Shown in pieces: positions 27,290-35,639 of a stretch of 64,000 bases of DNA. Position 1 is the stretch's first letter. The number at the start of each line of letters is the position of its first letter. The notes beneath the pieces are model-generated. The model was not told the origin of the DNA. It saw only the letters and a list, made by a program, of their open reading frames with translations, and ran no database searches. Position numbers and translations under genes: made by a program. The DNA lies in contig DAOUTW010000012.1 in the NCBI GenBank assembly GCA_030668485.1, forward strand, positions 21,268-85,267. The letters are read 5' to 3'. The DNA is from Candidatus Zixiibacteriota bacterium. GTDB lineage: Bacteria; Zixibacteria; MSB-5A5; GN15; JAAZOE01.

Positions 27290-27883
27290 ATGCCGAACGA
27301 CCCGTTTAAAATACTCGGAATAAGCCGGGATGCCGAGCCGGATGATATCAGGCGCGCCTTCCGGCAAATGGCGAAAAAATATCATCCCGACATCACCGGC
27401 GGTCCCGATGAAAAATTCAGGCGTATTTTGCTGGCTTATCAGCAACTATCTGGGTTTAATCGGCATCCCGATGGCGATGAAGATCAGTTCGATTATTACA
27501 TGGATGTCGAAATTGATCGCGAACGAAACAAAATCCAGGATGTGTTTGATGATTTCCGCGACGGTATCCTGACCTTTTTCGATATTGACGCCCCGGAATA
27601 CCTGAACCTGTTCATCGGATTGACTCCGGCCGAGGCCGGGCGCGGCGGACGGCTGAAACTCGACCTGCCGCTGGTCAGAAAATGCCGTTCATGTTATGGT
27701 TTCGGTAAACCATTTTTCATGATCTGCCGTACCTGTGGCGGAAGCGGCGAGGAAGAGTATAAGAAAGGGACGATTATCGACATCCCGGCCGGCATCGATG
27801 ATGAATGGCAAATCAGGACGCGGGTCGACAATCTATATTTGACAGTTGTCCTTAAAATAGAAGATAAGGGAAGTGATAAATAG
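27290..27883 (+). CDS. Short J-domain protein with half zinc-finger
   Basis: A 197-residue DnaJ-like protein. Residues 4-65 are a J domain with the catalytic HPD motif ('KKYHPDITGG'). A truncated cysteine-rich region has only two CxxCxGxG-type repeats ('CRSCYGFG', 'CRTCGGSG') instead of the four in DnaJ, followed by a short C-terminal segment ('TIIDIPAGIDDEWQI'). It lies immediately before dnaJ with no gap, so the two are co-translated. It probably delivers particular clients to DnaK; the clients are unknown. It may have arisen by duplication and reduction of dnaJ. Confidence 0.88.
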   Translation: MPNDPFKILGISRDAEPDDIRRAFRQMAKKYHPDITGGPDEKFRRILLAYQQLSGFNRHPDGDEDQFDYYMDVEIDRERNKIQDVFDDFRDGILTFFDIDAPEYLNLFIGLTPAEAGRGGRLKLDLPLVRKCRSCYGFGKPFFMICRTCGGSGEEEYKKGTIIDIPAGIDDEWQIRTRVDNLYLTVVLKIEDKGSDK

Positions 27884-29020
27884 ATGGCCAGGGATTACTA
27901 CAAAATTCTTGGTGTGGATGAGAAAGCCGCCAAAGACGACATCAAAAAGAAATATCGTCAACTGGCAAAAAAGTATCATCCCGACCGCAATAACGGCAGC
28001 AAGGAAGCTGAGGAGAAATTTAAGGAAATTTCCGCGGCCTACGATGTCCTCGGTGATGACCAGAAACGGCAGCAGTATGATACCATGCGCCGTTTCGGCG
28101 GCATGGATGGAGGACATCCGGGTGCGGGGGGGGGCCCCGGCGGCGGCCGGTTTTATACCAATGGTGATTTCTCCCAGGCCTTCGGCAGCCAGTTCAATAT
28201 GAATGACCTCTCCGGCATGGGCGGTCTGGGCGATATTTTCAGCGCCATGTTCGGCGATAATATGCGTGCCCGTCAGCGCAGACCCTTCCGGCAACGGCCT
28301 CGGGGGCCGATCCGGGGGCGAGACATCCATGCCAAGATACCGATTACGGTTGAGCAGTCGGTCGATGGAGTCAAAAAGAAAATCAGGCTGGGCGTTCCCG
28401 AAACCTGCGCTGAGTGCAAGGGAGCAGGTCATGTTACCGGGGGAGAGCAGAAGATGTGCCCGCGCTGTCATGGCACCGGTAAGGTGACTCATGCCCAGGG
28501 CGGTTTCTCCATCTCGCGGCCATGCCCTTCATGTCTTGGGCGTGGTGTCACGATGGGACAGGACTGCCGGTCATGCAAAGGTATGGGCACGGTCAAACGA
28601 AAAAAACTGATCACAATCAAAATCCCGGCCGGCATAAACGATGGTGGCACCATCAAATTGCGCGGGCTGGGATATCCCGGCAAAAACGGCGGCGGTAAAG
28701 GCGATCTTATCATAAGGGTGAAAATCATGAGCGATCAGAAATATAAACGCGAAGGCAACGACATAAATACGCGTGTCGATATTACTTTCCCACAAGCGGC
28801 CCTCGGCGTCAAAGTCCAGGTGCAGTCGTTGTCGAAAAAGATCATGGTAACGATCAAACCGGGTACCCAACCGGGAACGGTCTTGAAACTAAAAGGCCTC
28901 GGCCTCGCCATCGACGACAACACCGGCGACCTGTTCGTAACGGTCAACGTCACCGTCCCGACAGACTTAACCGACCGCCAGAAAGAACTACTGGAAGAAT
29001 TCGACAAAGCCGCGGCATAA
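27884..29020 (+). CDS. dnaJ: Chaperone DnaJ (Hsp40)
   Basis: A 378-residue type I Hsp40. The J domain carries 'KKYHPDRNNG' and is followed by a G-rich linker. Four zinc-binding CxxCxGxG-type repeats are present ('CAECKGAG', 'CPRCHGTG', 'CPSCLGRG', 'CRSCKGMG'), then the client-binding C-terminal domains ('ITIKIPAGINDGGTIKLRG'). The ATG follows the stop of the short J-domain gene directly. It stimulates DnaK ATPase and presents unfolded proteins. Confidence 0.97.
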   Translation: MARDYYKILGVDEKAAKDDIKKKYRQLAKKYHPDRNNGSKEAEEKFKEISAAYDVLGDDQKRQQYDTMRRFGGMDGGHPGAGGGPGGGRFYTNGDFSQAFGSQFNMNDLSGMGGLGDIFSAMFGDNMRARQRRPFRQRPRGPIRGRDIHAKIPITVEQSVDGVKKKIRLGVPETCAECKGAGHVTGGEQKMCPRCHGTGKVTHAQGGFSISRPCPSCLGRGVTMGQDCRSCKGMGTVKRKKLITIKIPAGINDGGTIKLRGLGYPGKNGGGKGDLIIRVKIMSDQKYKREGNDINTRVDITFPQAALGVKVQVQSLSKKIMVTIKPGTQPGTVLKLKGLGLAIDDNTGDLFVTVNVTVPTDLTDRQKELLEEFDKAAA

Positions 29021-29044
29021 ATAAATTTGCTGCCCCAATAACTT

Positions 29045-29078
29045 CATGTGGGCGGCAGACGCCCTCGTCTGCCCCAGC
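29045..29078. repeat. Dispersed GC-rich palindromic repeat, copy 1
   Basis: CATGTGGGCGG begins the element and GTCTGCCCCAGC ends it. Inside, GGCAGAC (29054-29060) pairs with GTCTGCC (29067-29073). The same left and right ends recur at 34254-34295 around a different palindromic core. A further fragment with TTACGGCAGGTCTT lies just downstream (29104-29117) and recurs, inverted, at 46210-46265. The 385-base gap after dnaJ holds these repeats and the promoter at 29187. Confidence 0.65.
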
Positions 29079-29186
29079 TCGGGTGGCCCGCCATTTATTC
29101 CCGTTACGGCAGGTCTTTATCCGCCCATGCAGATTGTCACCCGCCGCCATCAGTAACGCCTCAGGCAATACGGCAATAAATACCGC

Positions 29187-29215
29187 TTGACACTTATCAC
29201 AATACTTGATAGATT
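29187..29215 (+). promoter_or_regulatory. Sigma-70-like promoter upstream of lipoprotein gene
   Basis: A consensus TTGACA (29187-29192), a 17-base spacer and TAGATT (29210-29215). The predicted leader to the ATG at 29406 is long, about 185 bases, and holds no structure I recognise. Confidence 0.5.
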
Positions 29216-29405
29216 AAATATAGTTAATGGCATGTTGGCATAAACAACTCAGGCATTTCAAAAATTACTAGAGCATAAGTGTCGACTGTTGGTATCTGCT
29301 CTGGGAGGGTAGTAAATCGGCTGAATTTAATTCTACTTTTCAATCTTGAATTTAAAAAAAGAGTAGTTCGGAATTGTTCCGGATTGCCAAACACGGGAGG
29401 GTTTT

Positions 29406-30305
29406 ATGAGGATGTACAAGTTATCAATTACGTTTGCTCTAATCGGTATTCTTATTGCCTTATTGATGGGGTGTGACAGGACTGAATCGCCCGCCTCACC
29501 ATCAAAGGTGGTTTACACCGGGAGTTCGGAAAAGGGAATAGGCCCGCCCATTATCCCAATGCCGATATTTACAACCTACTTGCCCAACACGGCAATGATT
29601 CAGGTCTGGGAGGCCGACTATATCGGCGGCAAGATGGTGATGGAGCTTGACTATCTTCAGGCTCATGAAGAGCAGGAATCGGGTGACATGATAATGAAGG
29701 TCACTCCGGATTTTTGTAGTGTTGAGCTATGCAATACTGCTGGAGTTCCATTCTATTCTTATACCATTACAGAAGATGGGGGCGTCAATACAACTACAAT
29801 CTGGTATCAGGATGGAGATTATAGTTATACCTATATTGCAGAAAGTGATGGTTCGTATCATCAGGAAGCGTCGGCTGGTGCAACCTCCGATTATATCGAA
29901 TTCGCCAGCTATGAGGAAATGGAATTGGCCTATTCTCTGTATTTGGACATCATCGTTGAGGGGAATGGAAATCAATCGAGCCTGCCTCCGTATGAGGCAC
30001 AGTTGTTAATCGACCTCGTAGCCTGGGTGGATTATCTGGATTCTATTGGAGAGCCGGACTTCACGGTGGCAATCGAAACCGGCTTACTGCTGTTAGAGGA
30101 CGAAACCTATTTAGCCTTTCTGGATAACAATTTTGGCGATCAAATCGAGCCATTTAGGGGTATGTTCTGCGACTTCTACCGCGGCATTGATGATATATGT
30201 CGTGCAGTAATACGTGCTGGTGAAATAGGGCAGCTAGATCTTGATGACATATATACATGTACTGCGGCTGGTATTGGAACGATATTATGTAGCCTTTGGC
30301 CCTAA
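29406..30305 (+). CDS. Secreted lipoprotein, unknown function
   Basis: A 299-residue protein with a lipoprotein signal ending 'IALLMGCDRTESPASPS' (C24 as the lipidation site). GGGAGG precedes the ATG by a short spacer. The mature part is acidic, with many Tyr, Glu and Asp residues and a helical C-terminal half ('PYEAQLLIDLVAWVDYLDSI'). No family or catalytic motif is recognised. It stands alone between dispersed repeats, at the left of the A/T-rich accessory region. Confidence 0.7.
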   Translation: MRMYKLSITFALIGILIALLMGCDRTESPASPSKVVYTGSSEKGIGPPIIPMPIFTTYLPNTAMIQVWEADYIGGKMVMELDYLQAHEEQESGDMIMKVTPDFCSVELCNTAGVPFYSYTITEDGGVNTTTIWYQDGDYSYTYIAESDGSYHQEASAGATSDYIEFASYEEMELAYSLYLDIIVEGNGNQSSLPPYEAQLLIDLVAWVDYLDSIGEPDFTVAIETGLLLLEDETYLAFLDNNFGDQIEPFRGMFCDFYRGIDDICRAVIRAGEIGQLDLDDIYTCTAAGIGTILCSLWP

Positions 30306-30327
30306 CCATAGTAATTACTGACTGGTG

Positions 30328-30364
30328 ACCCATCCGCCATTTGTTTGCCGAATGGCGGGTGGGT
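30328..30364 (+). terminator. Long hairpin after the lipoprotein gene
   Basis: ACCCATCCGCCATT (30328-30341) and AATGGCGGGTGGGT (30351-30364) pair over 14 bases with a single G-T position. It starts 23 bases after the stop. The downstream tract is not T-rich, so it may be a transcript-stabilising hairpin rather than a strong terminator. Confidence 0.5.
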
Positions 30365-30420
30365 TCCCGCTTTCCCCAATATTTACACGGTGCCATCTAC
30401 TTAGCCAACTGAGCCTGTAG

Positions 30421-30470
30421 CCCGGGAGCCCTGCCGAAGGTCCTGAGCTAATGCGAAGGGTGCTCCCGGG
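30421..30470. repeat. REP-like imperfect palindrome
   Basis: CCCGGGAGC (30421-30429) and GCTCCCGGG (30462-30470) are perfectly complementary, around a 32-base core. It resembles repetitive extragenic palindromes. The 352-base gap between the lipoprotein and radical SAM genes holds this, the hairpin at 30328 and the promoter at 30520. Confidence 0.6.
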
Positions 30471-30519
30471 AATCGTAAGGTGGGGTACAAAGTATTTTGA
30501 GTGGCAGTCCAAAAAGTGA

Positions 30520-30547
30520 TTGCGCAGTTATAAATACCGCGTATTAT
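30520..30547 (+). promoter_or_regulatory. Possible promoter of the radical SAM-ATPase pair
   Basis: TTGCGC (30520-30525), a 16-base spacer and TATTAT (30542-30547), about 110 bases before the GTG start at 30658. Moderate match only. Confidence 0.35.
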
Positions 30548-30657
30548 ACACTATTCGTTGATGTTCAGCATCATGGGGTAATTTCGAGTTCGAGGGTAGT
30601 CTATTTAAAATTGGATAAATATCAGAGGTGAATGCAATATTAACATAGGGGTGACTC

Positions 30658-32796
30658 GTGGCCAAAGAAGGCAAAGCAAAAAAATACAAAATAATCACTG
30701 ACTTTGGCGATTCTGAAGTAAGGGCAAAGTCGAAAGATAACCTACCTAAATATTTTCGCGAATGGTCATCTGTTAGTCTAATACCGCCATTGAGACAGAA
30801 AAAATGGAATCAGTCCATTCGCCGAGTAAATGTGTTAGGCTATCCGCCATTGGACATTTATTCAGAATGGCTAATGGATTTTGCTTCAATAAGCGCCTGT
30901 CAATTGGACAGGACTGACTGGGAAAACTTTAGGCGAAGTATACTGATTCACCTTCCCAAATGCCCACTATACTGCTGGTATTGCTTCAATGATGCGTGGC
31001 CTACAAAAAAGGAAGCGAAGGCTGAAGATGATATACAGTGTGATAAAATAGTCAGGGCTGAGGAAATCACCGTTTCAAAGCTTCTAGTCGAGTTCAAGAA
31101 ACTCCATAATGAAAGCCATGATTTCGAAGGGAGGCAGTACAATCTGTTGCGAATTTCAGGTGGTGAACCATTCACGGAACCTGAATTCATTGAGGAACTC
31201 GCACGGGGATTTGGAGAAATATTTGAAAAGACAGAAGCATTTCTTTGGGTAGATACGAATCTAATACCTTTCACAAAAGGTATAAAGCCCGAACATGAGA
31301 AAGCGATTGACGCCATAAAATCATTAGGGAATCAGGCCGCAATTCATTGCTGCCTTCACGGGGGCGATAACGAATCATACGAGCAAAATACGCTTGCCAA
31401 GGTCGACATAAAGGGAATCTATAAAGCGATAGAAGGAATTTTTAAGAAAAACGTCAATCTTTATCCCAGGATCAACCCCATTGGTCTGACTCCATCACTT
31501 GCCAAAGATATCTTTAAAAGTCTGAGCAAGATTGACGAATCTTTGCCCGCAAAGACGTATTTGGGTCCGGTGGAAATCCATTATGACGCGGCAATAGATC
31601 GTATGCTATTATTCCATGGCAAGAATCCTAAATGTAATCCGAGGACCAAGCCCTCTCCAAAGGTGAACACTAATCCTCCTGCTTACCACCCACCAAATGC
31701 GGTGATCTACGAATGGAATAGGTTAATGAAGCGAGCCTATGGATTCGGTTACGCTGTTGTCCCCCGCCATCTGGATGTAAAATTCATTGATAAAAATTGG
31801 ATTGAAAAAGTTGATGTAACCGGATGCAAACAAAAGTGGGAAGAAATATTTATTGTCACGAAAGGGTGGCGTAAAGAGGTGTATGCACGAAAGCTGCTCG
31901 AGTTATTGGCCTTGCCAACTGGGGCAAAAATTGAAATAGAATATGAGAATAGGTGGGTCGATCCAACCCTCCTTGCCCACATCTACGCAGCCCCCGATTA
32001 TTATCAAGATAGAAAATTCAATATTTTATTCGTCGCTTCATTTCAAGATGAATATCGCCTTCCACCAGTAATGCCATTGCGATGGGGAACTTTGCGCAAA
32101 GTTCGCACGGAGCATCTTTCCGAAGATCAGTCAGTTCTATTCGAGGCAACTGTTGATGAATATGCCGTCAATTTCGAGAAATGCATTGGGGCGTCAAAAG
32201 AATTGGATGTGGCCGAGAAACTGGCGGAATATATTGGATTGAATAATCTGCCGTATCCCAATCCCATTGGGAATTTCTGCCAATTAATTGGAGTTGAGTT
32301 AAAACAGGACATAAAAAATGGCCAGCCCCAAGGATCGTTCAAAGCTACGGTTGTAAATGTGAGCAATAAAACTCGCAACAAAAATTACGCCAAGTCGCTG
32401 AAAGACATATACTACCGCATAAAAAGTATTTCCTGTGCAAACCCGACCGCGGGAAAGGATAAAGAAGTTCCTCTAAGTGATAGTGGTGATTTAGAGTTGC
32501 ACGAAAATGACGAAATTGCCATTGAAATTGAGTCCTGTAATCCACACTTCGGGGATATTGGCTATCCAGACGTTCATGAGGCACAACTTCAAATTCTGTC
32601 AAGTCCGCCTGACAAAATTCAAATATCCCCGGAACGAATAGCTTTATCCAAATATGGAAGCAATACGATTAGGATAAAATTCCCCAGAGAAGGCTATTTC
32701 GAAGGTGAGATTATCGTGCGTCCGGAATCTACTGAAATCCGTCTCGCTGAGATTAGTATTCCCTTCAAGGTAAATGTGGAGAAAAATGATGAGTGA
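30658..32796 (+). CDS. Large radical SAM protein with beta-rich C-terminal region
   Basis: A 712-residue protein. The radical SAM cluster motif C102-x3-C106-x2-C109 is explicit in 'CPLYCWYCFNDAW'. The SAM-binding GGE motif follows at residues 168-170 ('ISGGEPF'), then a strand 'AFLWVDTNLIPF'. The SAM domain spans roughly residues 90-350. The remaining half is not a SPASM or other extra-cluster domain (few cysteines) and ends in Ig-like, beta-rich segments. The GTG start at 30658 has GGGGTGA 6 bases upstream. Its stop overlaps the HerA-like ATPase gene, so the two form a coupled pair. The DNA is visibly more A/T-rich than the metabolic genes either side, with many AAA, ATA and AAT codons. No known family is recognised; it does not look like a viperin or a known RiPP maturase. 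It may belong to a defence or modification system. Confidence 0.8.
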   Translation: MAKEGKAKKYKIITDFGDSEVRAKSKDNLPKYFREWSSVSLIPPLRQKKWNQSIRRVNVLGYPPLDIYSEWLMDFASISACQLDRTDWENFRRSILIHLPKCPLYCWYCFNDAWPTKKEAKAEDDIQCDKIVRAEEITVSKLLVEFKKLHNESHDFEGRQYNLLRISGGEPFTEPEFIEELARGFGEIFEKTEAFLWVDTNLIPFTKGIKPEHEKAIDAIKSLGNQAAIHCCLHGGDNESYEQNTLAKVDIKGIYKAIEGIFKKNVNLYPRINPIGLTPSLAKDIFKSLSKIDESLPAKTYLGPVEIHYDAAIDRMLLFHGKNPKCNPRTKPSPKVNTNPPAYHPPNAVIYEWNRLMKRAYGFGYAVVPRHLDVKFIDKNWIEKVDVTGCKQKWEEIFIVTKGWRKEVYARKLLELLALPTGAKIEIEYENRWVDPTLLAHIYAAPDYYQDRKFNILFVASFQDEYRLPPVMPLRWGTLRKVRTEHLSEDQSVLFEATVDEYAVNFEKCIGASKELDVAEKLAEYIGLNNLPYPNPIGNFCQLIGVELKQDIKNGQPQGSFKATVVNVSNKTRNKNYAKSLKDIYYRIKSISCANPTAGKDKEVPLSDSGDLELHENDEIAIEIESCNPHFGDIGYPDVHEAQLQILSSPPDKIQISPERIALSKYGSNTIRIKFPREGYFEGEIIVRPESTEIRLAEISIPFKVNVEKNDE

Positions 32797-34057
32797 ATTA
32801 TCTTTGGGCGAAACTGAAGACGACAAAAAGAAATTGAAGTGTTTTACAGTCAAGTGTAAGGATTTTTGCACTCATACATTTTTGACAGGTCAGTCAGGAT
32901 CCGGGAAAACGGAAATTCTTGCCAGAATTATTGAAGAACTAATTCTTCACGGTTGTGGCAACATCCTTTTGTTTGATTTCAATTATGAATTTATGCATCT
33001 CAAAGAAGTCAATAATGATGCATTTAATAAACGCAAAACAAAATGGATAAAGCAGAATTGCGCGGGGAATGTTCGGAATGAGTTTAATGATGAGTGGAAC
33101 AAGTTGAACAATGAATTTGAAATACTTGAATCCAAAGATTTAAAAATACACTACGATGATATCTGTGAAGATTTCTTGATGAAATTGATGGATATAGATG
33201 GCAAGAATCATCCTGGGGCTGCCTGGCTTGTGGATTTGATCAAGAAAGATCGCGATTTTAGTGAGCAGATTGGGAATGCAGAGAGTTTCAAAAAATTAAT
33301 CGACAATTTTAGACGGTGGAGCGAGGGACGAACATCGAAGGATGAGCAATCCAAGGTATCCCAAAATCTGTTTAATCAAATTCAACGATTCGCTGATCCT
33401 CTTGACTTTACTCGGCTCCGGAACGGCGCCGAGAAAGTTGTGAACATCGCAAATATTGAATGGGGCAATACTGTAGATAAGAAAAACTCTATCAGTGAGG
33501 AGTTTTTGTCAGGGCTATTCGATGACAAACGGCTGATTTCTTTGGATATGTTAGGTTTTCGATATGATAATCGATTCGTTAGAGACCTTATCGCTCTGCA
33601 GGCTCTTAATAATATTTGGAAAATCGCCCGTAAAAGGTACATTGAAGCGTCTGAAAAAGGTAAAGGCGAGGAGATAACGCCCCCTATCTTCATCGTAATT
33701 GATGAAGCGCACAATATCGTTCCGGGGGAGTCAGCAGATACTCTATTCGCTAAAGAGATTTCTGAGATTATCAGGACAATTGCCGCAGAAGGCAGGAAAT
33801 TTAAAATATTCCTGATTCTAATATCTCAACGTCCGGATAAAATCCATCGTTCTGTGATCTCGGAATGCCAGAATTATATTATTATGAAATCAATTCCACC
33901 GACCATTGAAAAACTACACGATTTGTTGCCTAGTAATCTAAATTCCGAACTTGAAAGGCTAATAAATTATAAGAAAGGCGATGCGCTATATTACGGTAAG
34001 TTTACAAAATATGATCATAAAAAAGTTAGTGGTGATATCCGCCGTACGAAGAAATAG
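32789..34057 (+). CDS. HerA/DUF87-like AAA+ ATPase paired with radical SAM protein
   Basis: A 422-residue P-loop ATPase of the HerA/VirB4/FtsK superfamily. Walker A is 'LTGQSGSGKTEIL', followed by 'ILLFDFNYEF' in the place of HerA's DPHGEY. Walker B is 'FIVIDEAHNIVPG', then 'IAAEGRKFKIFLILISQRP', with the arginine/glutamine sensor typical of the group. The middle (about residues 75-250) is charged and helical, unlike the chromosomal HerA at 8831. The start at 32789 has GGAG 7 bases upstream and overlaps the radical SAM stop (32796); 32774 is a longer alternative. HerA-like ATPases with varied partners occur in many defence modules. A nuclease or SIR2 partner is absent here; the partner is the radical SAM protein. 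Confidence 0.85.
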   Translation: MSELSLGETEDDKKKLKCFTVKCKDFCTHTFLTGQSGSGKTEILARIIEELILHGCGNILLFDFNYEFMHLKEVNNDAFNKRKTKWIKQNCAGNVRNEFNDEWNKLNNEFEILESKDLKIHYDDICEDFLMKLMDIDGKNHPGAAWLVDLIKKDRDFSEQIGNAESFKKLIDNFRRWSEGRTSKDEQSKVSQNLFNQIQRFADPLDFTRLRNGAEKVVNIANIEWGNTVDKKNSISEEFLSGLFDDKRLISLDMLGFRYDNRFVRDLIALQALNNIWKIARKRYIEASEKGKGEEITPPIFIVIDEAHNIVPGESADTLFAKEISEIIRTIAAEGRKFKIFLILISQRPDKIHRSVISECQNYIIMKSIPPTIEKLHDLLPSNLNSELERLINYKKGDALYYGKFTKYDHKKVSGDIRRTKK

Positions 34058-34253
34058 AGGCGGATTTTCGTGGTTGGCGTACGTCCCCGTGCCCCAACAA
34101 TCGGGCTGGCGGACGAGCAATATCCACCGGGGGCGATTGCTTTTATTGCAGTTAACACCGCATATGTTTTTTGACTGAAATATCATCAGGCTGTAATCCA
34201 ATCACTTAAATACTGAGTAGCCCGCCCAGGGTTCGTCGTGGCAAATGTCGGGC

Positions 34254-34295
34254 CATGTGGGCGGTACCCGCCGCGGCGGGCTGGTCTGCCCCAGC
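34254..34295. repeat. Dispersed GC-rich palindromic repeat, copy 2
   Basis: It shares CATGTGGGCGG at the left and GTCTGCCCCAGC at the right with copy 1 at 29045-29078. Its core, CCCGCCGCGGCGGG, is a different palindrome. Together the two copies bracket the lipoprotein, radical SAM and ATPase genes. Confidence 0.65.
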
Positions 34296-34438
34296 GATTA
34301 CCATAGCAACCGATTCAGATCATCCACGCGACAGCCAAAAGGTGGCCCCTGCCACCTGCCTGCAAAATCAACATAGAATCGCTGTAGATCCTGTCCCTTT
34401 CCCAATTATTGAACCTGATCATTCAAGGAGTAATACGG

Positions 34439-34651
34439 ATGCACGTAAACGAAATGAAAATCCCATCGAAGGCCAAAACAGGGAAAAACCTTAATTATGA
34501 AAAACGAACCCAAAACCATTGCGATACAAGCATATCAGCCTGAGACAGAGCCTGAAATGATGCCCAAAAAAGAAAAACTTTAAAAATGAGCGACCAAAGC
34601 CAAATCCCTTACAATCCCAAGCGCGACAAACCATTATGGGACATAAAATGA
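34439..34651 (+). other. Three tiny tandem open frames (unproven)
   Basis: Three small frames follow each other. 34439-34543 encodes 34 residues ('MHVNEMKIPSKAKTGKNLNY...') with AAGGAG upstream. 34497-34583 encodes 28 residues ('MKNEPKTIAIQAYQPETEPE...') and overlaps the first. 34586-34651 encodes 21 residues ('MSDQSQIPYNPKRDKPLWDI...') and starts 2 bases after the second stop. Such tiny frames can arise by chance, and only the first has a ribosome site. They are recorded because they follow a radical SAM gene, and some radical SAM enzymes modify small peptides. The rest of the 887-base gap (34058-34944) holds only repeats and hairpins. Confidence 0.2.
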
Positions 34652-34656
34652 CGGCG

Positions 34657-34679
34657 GGTGTATGTAAAATACATACACC
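34657..34679. repeat. Perfect 10-bp stem hairpin
   Basis: GGTGTATGTA (34657-34666), loop AAA, TACATACACC (34670-34679). It lies just after the third tiny frame and could be a structured transcript end. No T run follows. Confidence 0.5.
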
Positions 34680-34704
34680 TGCCTGTTTCGTGATGGATTC
34701 TTGT

Positions 34705-34756
34705 GCCCGGCATATGTCCACATCTGCCGGGCAATCGGGCACATGTGGACATGTGC
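34705..34756. repeat. Nested inverted repeats
   Basis: GCCCGGCA (34705-34712) pairs with TGCCGGGC (34725-34732). Immediately after, GCACATGT-GG-ACATGTGC (34739-34756) is a perfect palindrome with a two-base centre. ATGTCCACAT in the loop of the first hairpin is complementary to ATGTGGACAT in the second, so the two can also pair with each other as alternative structures. Confidence 0.55.
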
Positions 34757-34944
34757 TACGCACAAAGACAGGTGCCCCGTGGTCGTCAGACCTGGGAATA
34801 TAGCCGGAGTTTTATGCTACGCTAAGCTGTTACGTCTCTGTGCATTATCTATACAAAATTGCGTCTAATAATCGGTAAAGATATGAGGCCTCCGGTCGAA
34901 TCTATTGGTAAGTGCACCTTTTTTAATCGATTAAGGAGGCAGTA

Positions 34945-35550
34945 ATGAAGAAGTGTATGTATGTGCTCGTGGCTATGTTTGTTCTGACTTCGGTCGCCTC
35001 GGCCCAGAACCCTAATCCGTTCAATCTGTACCTCGGCGGAGCCATCTCGATTCCGAATTCGCCGGCTGAATTCGCCGATAGTTACAAAACCGGATTACAC
35101 GGTTTTGTCGGTGTTGGCTATTCAGTGATGCCGAATTTGCAGGCGATTGGCAAGATCGAATTCAATCGTTTCCCACTTGATCTCGGATCAGATCAGTCCT
35201 TCCTGGGTGAAGATATTACAGGTGGGCATAATAATATGTGGATGTTCGGTGTCGACGGTCGTTATACCTTCAGTCTTCCGTCCGCTCCGATCAAACCGTT
35301 CCTTCTTGGCGGCGTCGGCCTCGCCCGGATATCGCCGACTCAATTGGAAGGCACCAGCGATCTGGTCGCCAGTCTGAATGAATTCCAGCCGGATACTCAA
35401 AATAAAGTTTATTTCAATGTCGGCGCCGGTATCGAACTGAAGGCGGGACCGATGTGGCAGGTGTTTGCCCAGGTTCGCTATGTCTCCGTCGCTACCGAGG
35501 GGGACCCCGCAACATTTATCCCGGTCAGCCTTGGTCTCAAGTTCTTCTAA
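34945..35550 (+). CDS. Outer-membrane beta-barrel protein (OmpX-like)
   Basis: A 201-residue protein with a signal peptide ('MYVLVAMFVLTSVASAQ') and a small eight-stranded-barrel pattern: 'YLGGAISIPNSPAEFADSYK', 'GVDGRYTF', 'FLLGGVGLARI', 'YFNVGAGIELKAGP', ending in a terminal phenylalanine pair. A strong AAGGAGG lies before the ATG. It is distantly related to the product of the minus-strand gene ending at 59898. Function unknown; such barrels are often adhesion or stress proteins. Confidence 0.8.
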   Translation: MKKCMYVLVAMFVLTSVASAQNPNPFNLYLGGAISIPNSPAEFADSYKTGLHGFVGVGYSVMPNLQAIGKIEFNRFPLDLGSDQSFLGEDITGGHNNMWMFGVDGRYTFSLPSAPIKPFLLGGVGLARISPTQLEGTSDLVASLNEFQPDTQNKVYFNVGAGIELKAGPMWQVFAQVRYVSVATEGDPATFIPVSLGLKFF

Positions 35551-35579
35551 AGCAGACTATACGGTATTGTTACTCCAAT

Positions 35580-35610
35580 AAAAAAAGGGCGCCTCTTTGA
35601 GACGCCCTTT
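35580..35610. terminator. Bidirectional terminator between barrel gene and PEP-CTERM operon
   Basis: AAAGGGCG and CGCCCTTT arms (one internal mismatch in the full stem) are flanked by a run of A on the left and TTTAAATTT on the right. On the minus strand it ends in a T run, so it terminates the three-gene PEP-CTERM operon; it may also stop the plus-strand barrel gene. Near-copies follow the other three PEP-CTERM units at 37866, 38969 and 40074. Confidence 0.85.
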
Positions 35611-35639
35611 AAATTTGTGCTCTTGTTACGATCTTGCTA

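Noticed and set aside
30658..32796. Prokaryotic viperin
   Set aside because: The CX3CX2C spacing fits any radical SAM enzyme; the protein is about twice viperin length, and no nucleotide kinase gene lies beside it.
34255..34494. A 79-codon frame downstream of the HerA-like ATPase
   Set aside because: It starts inside the palindromic repeat, has no ribosome site, and its composition does not look coding.
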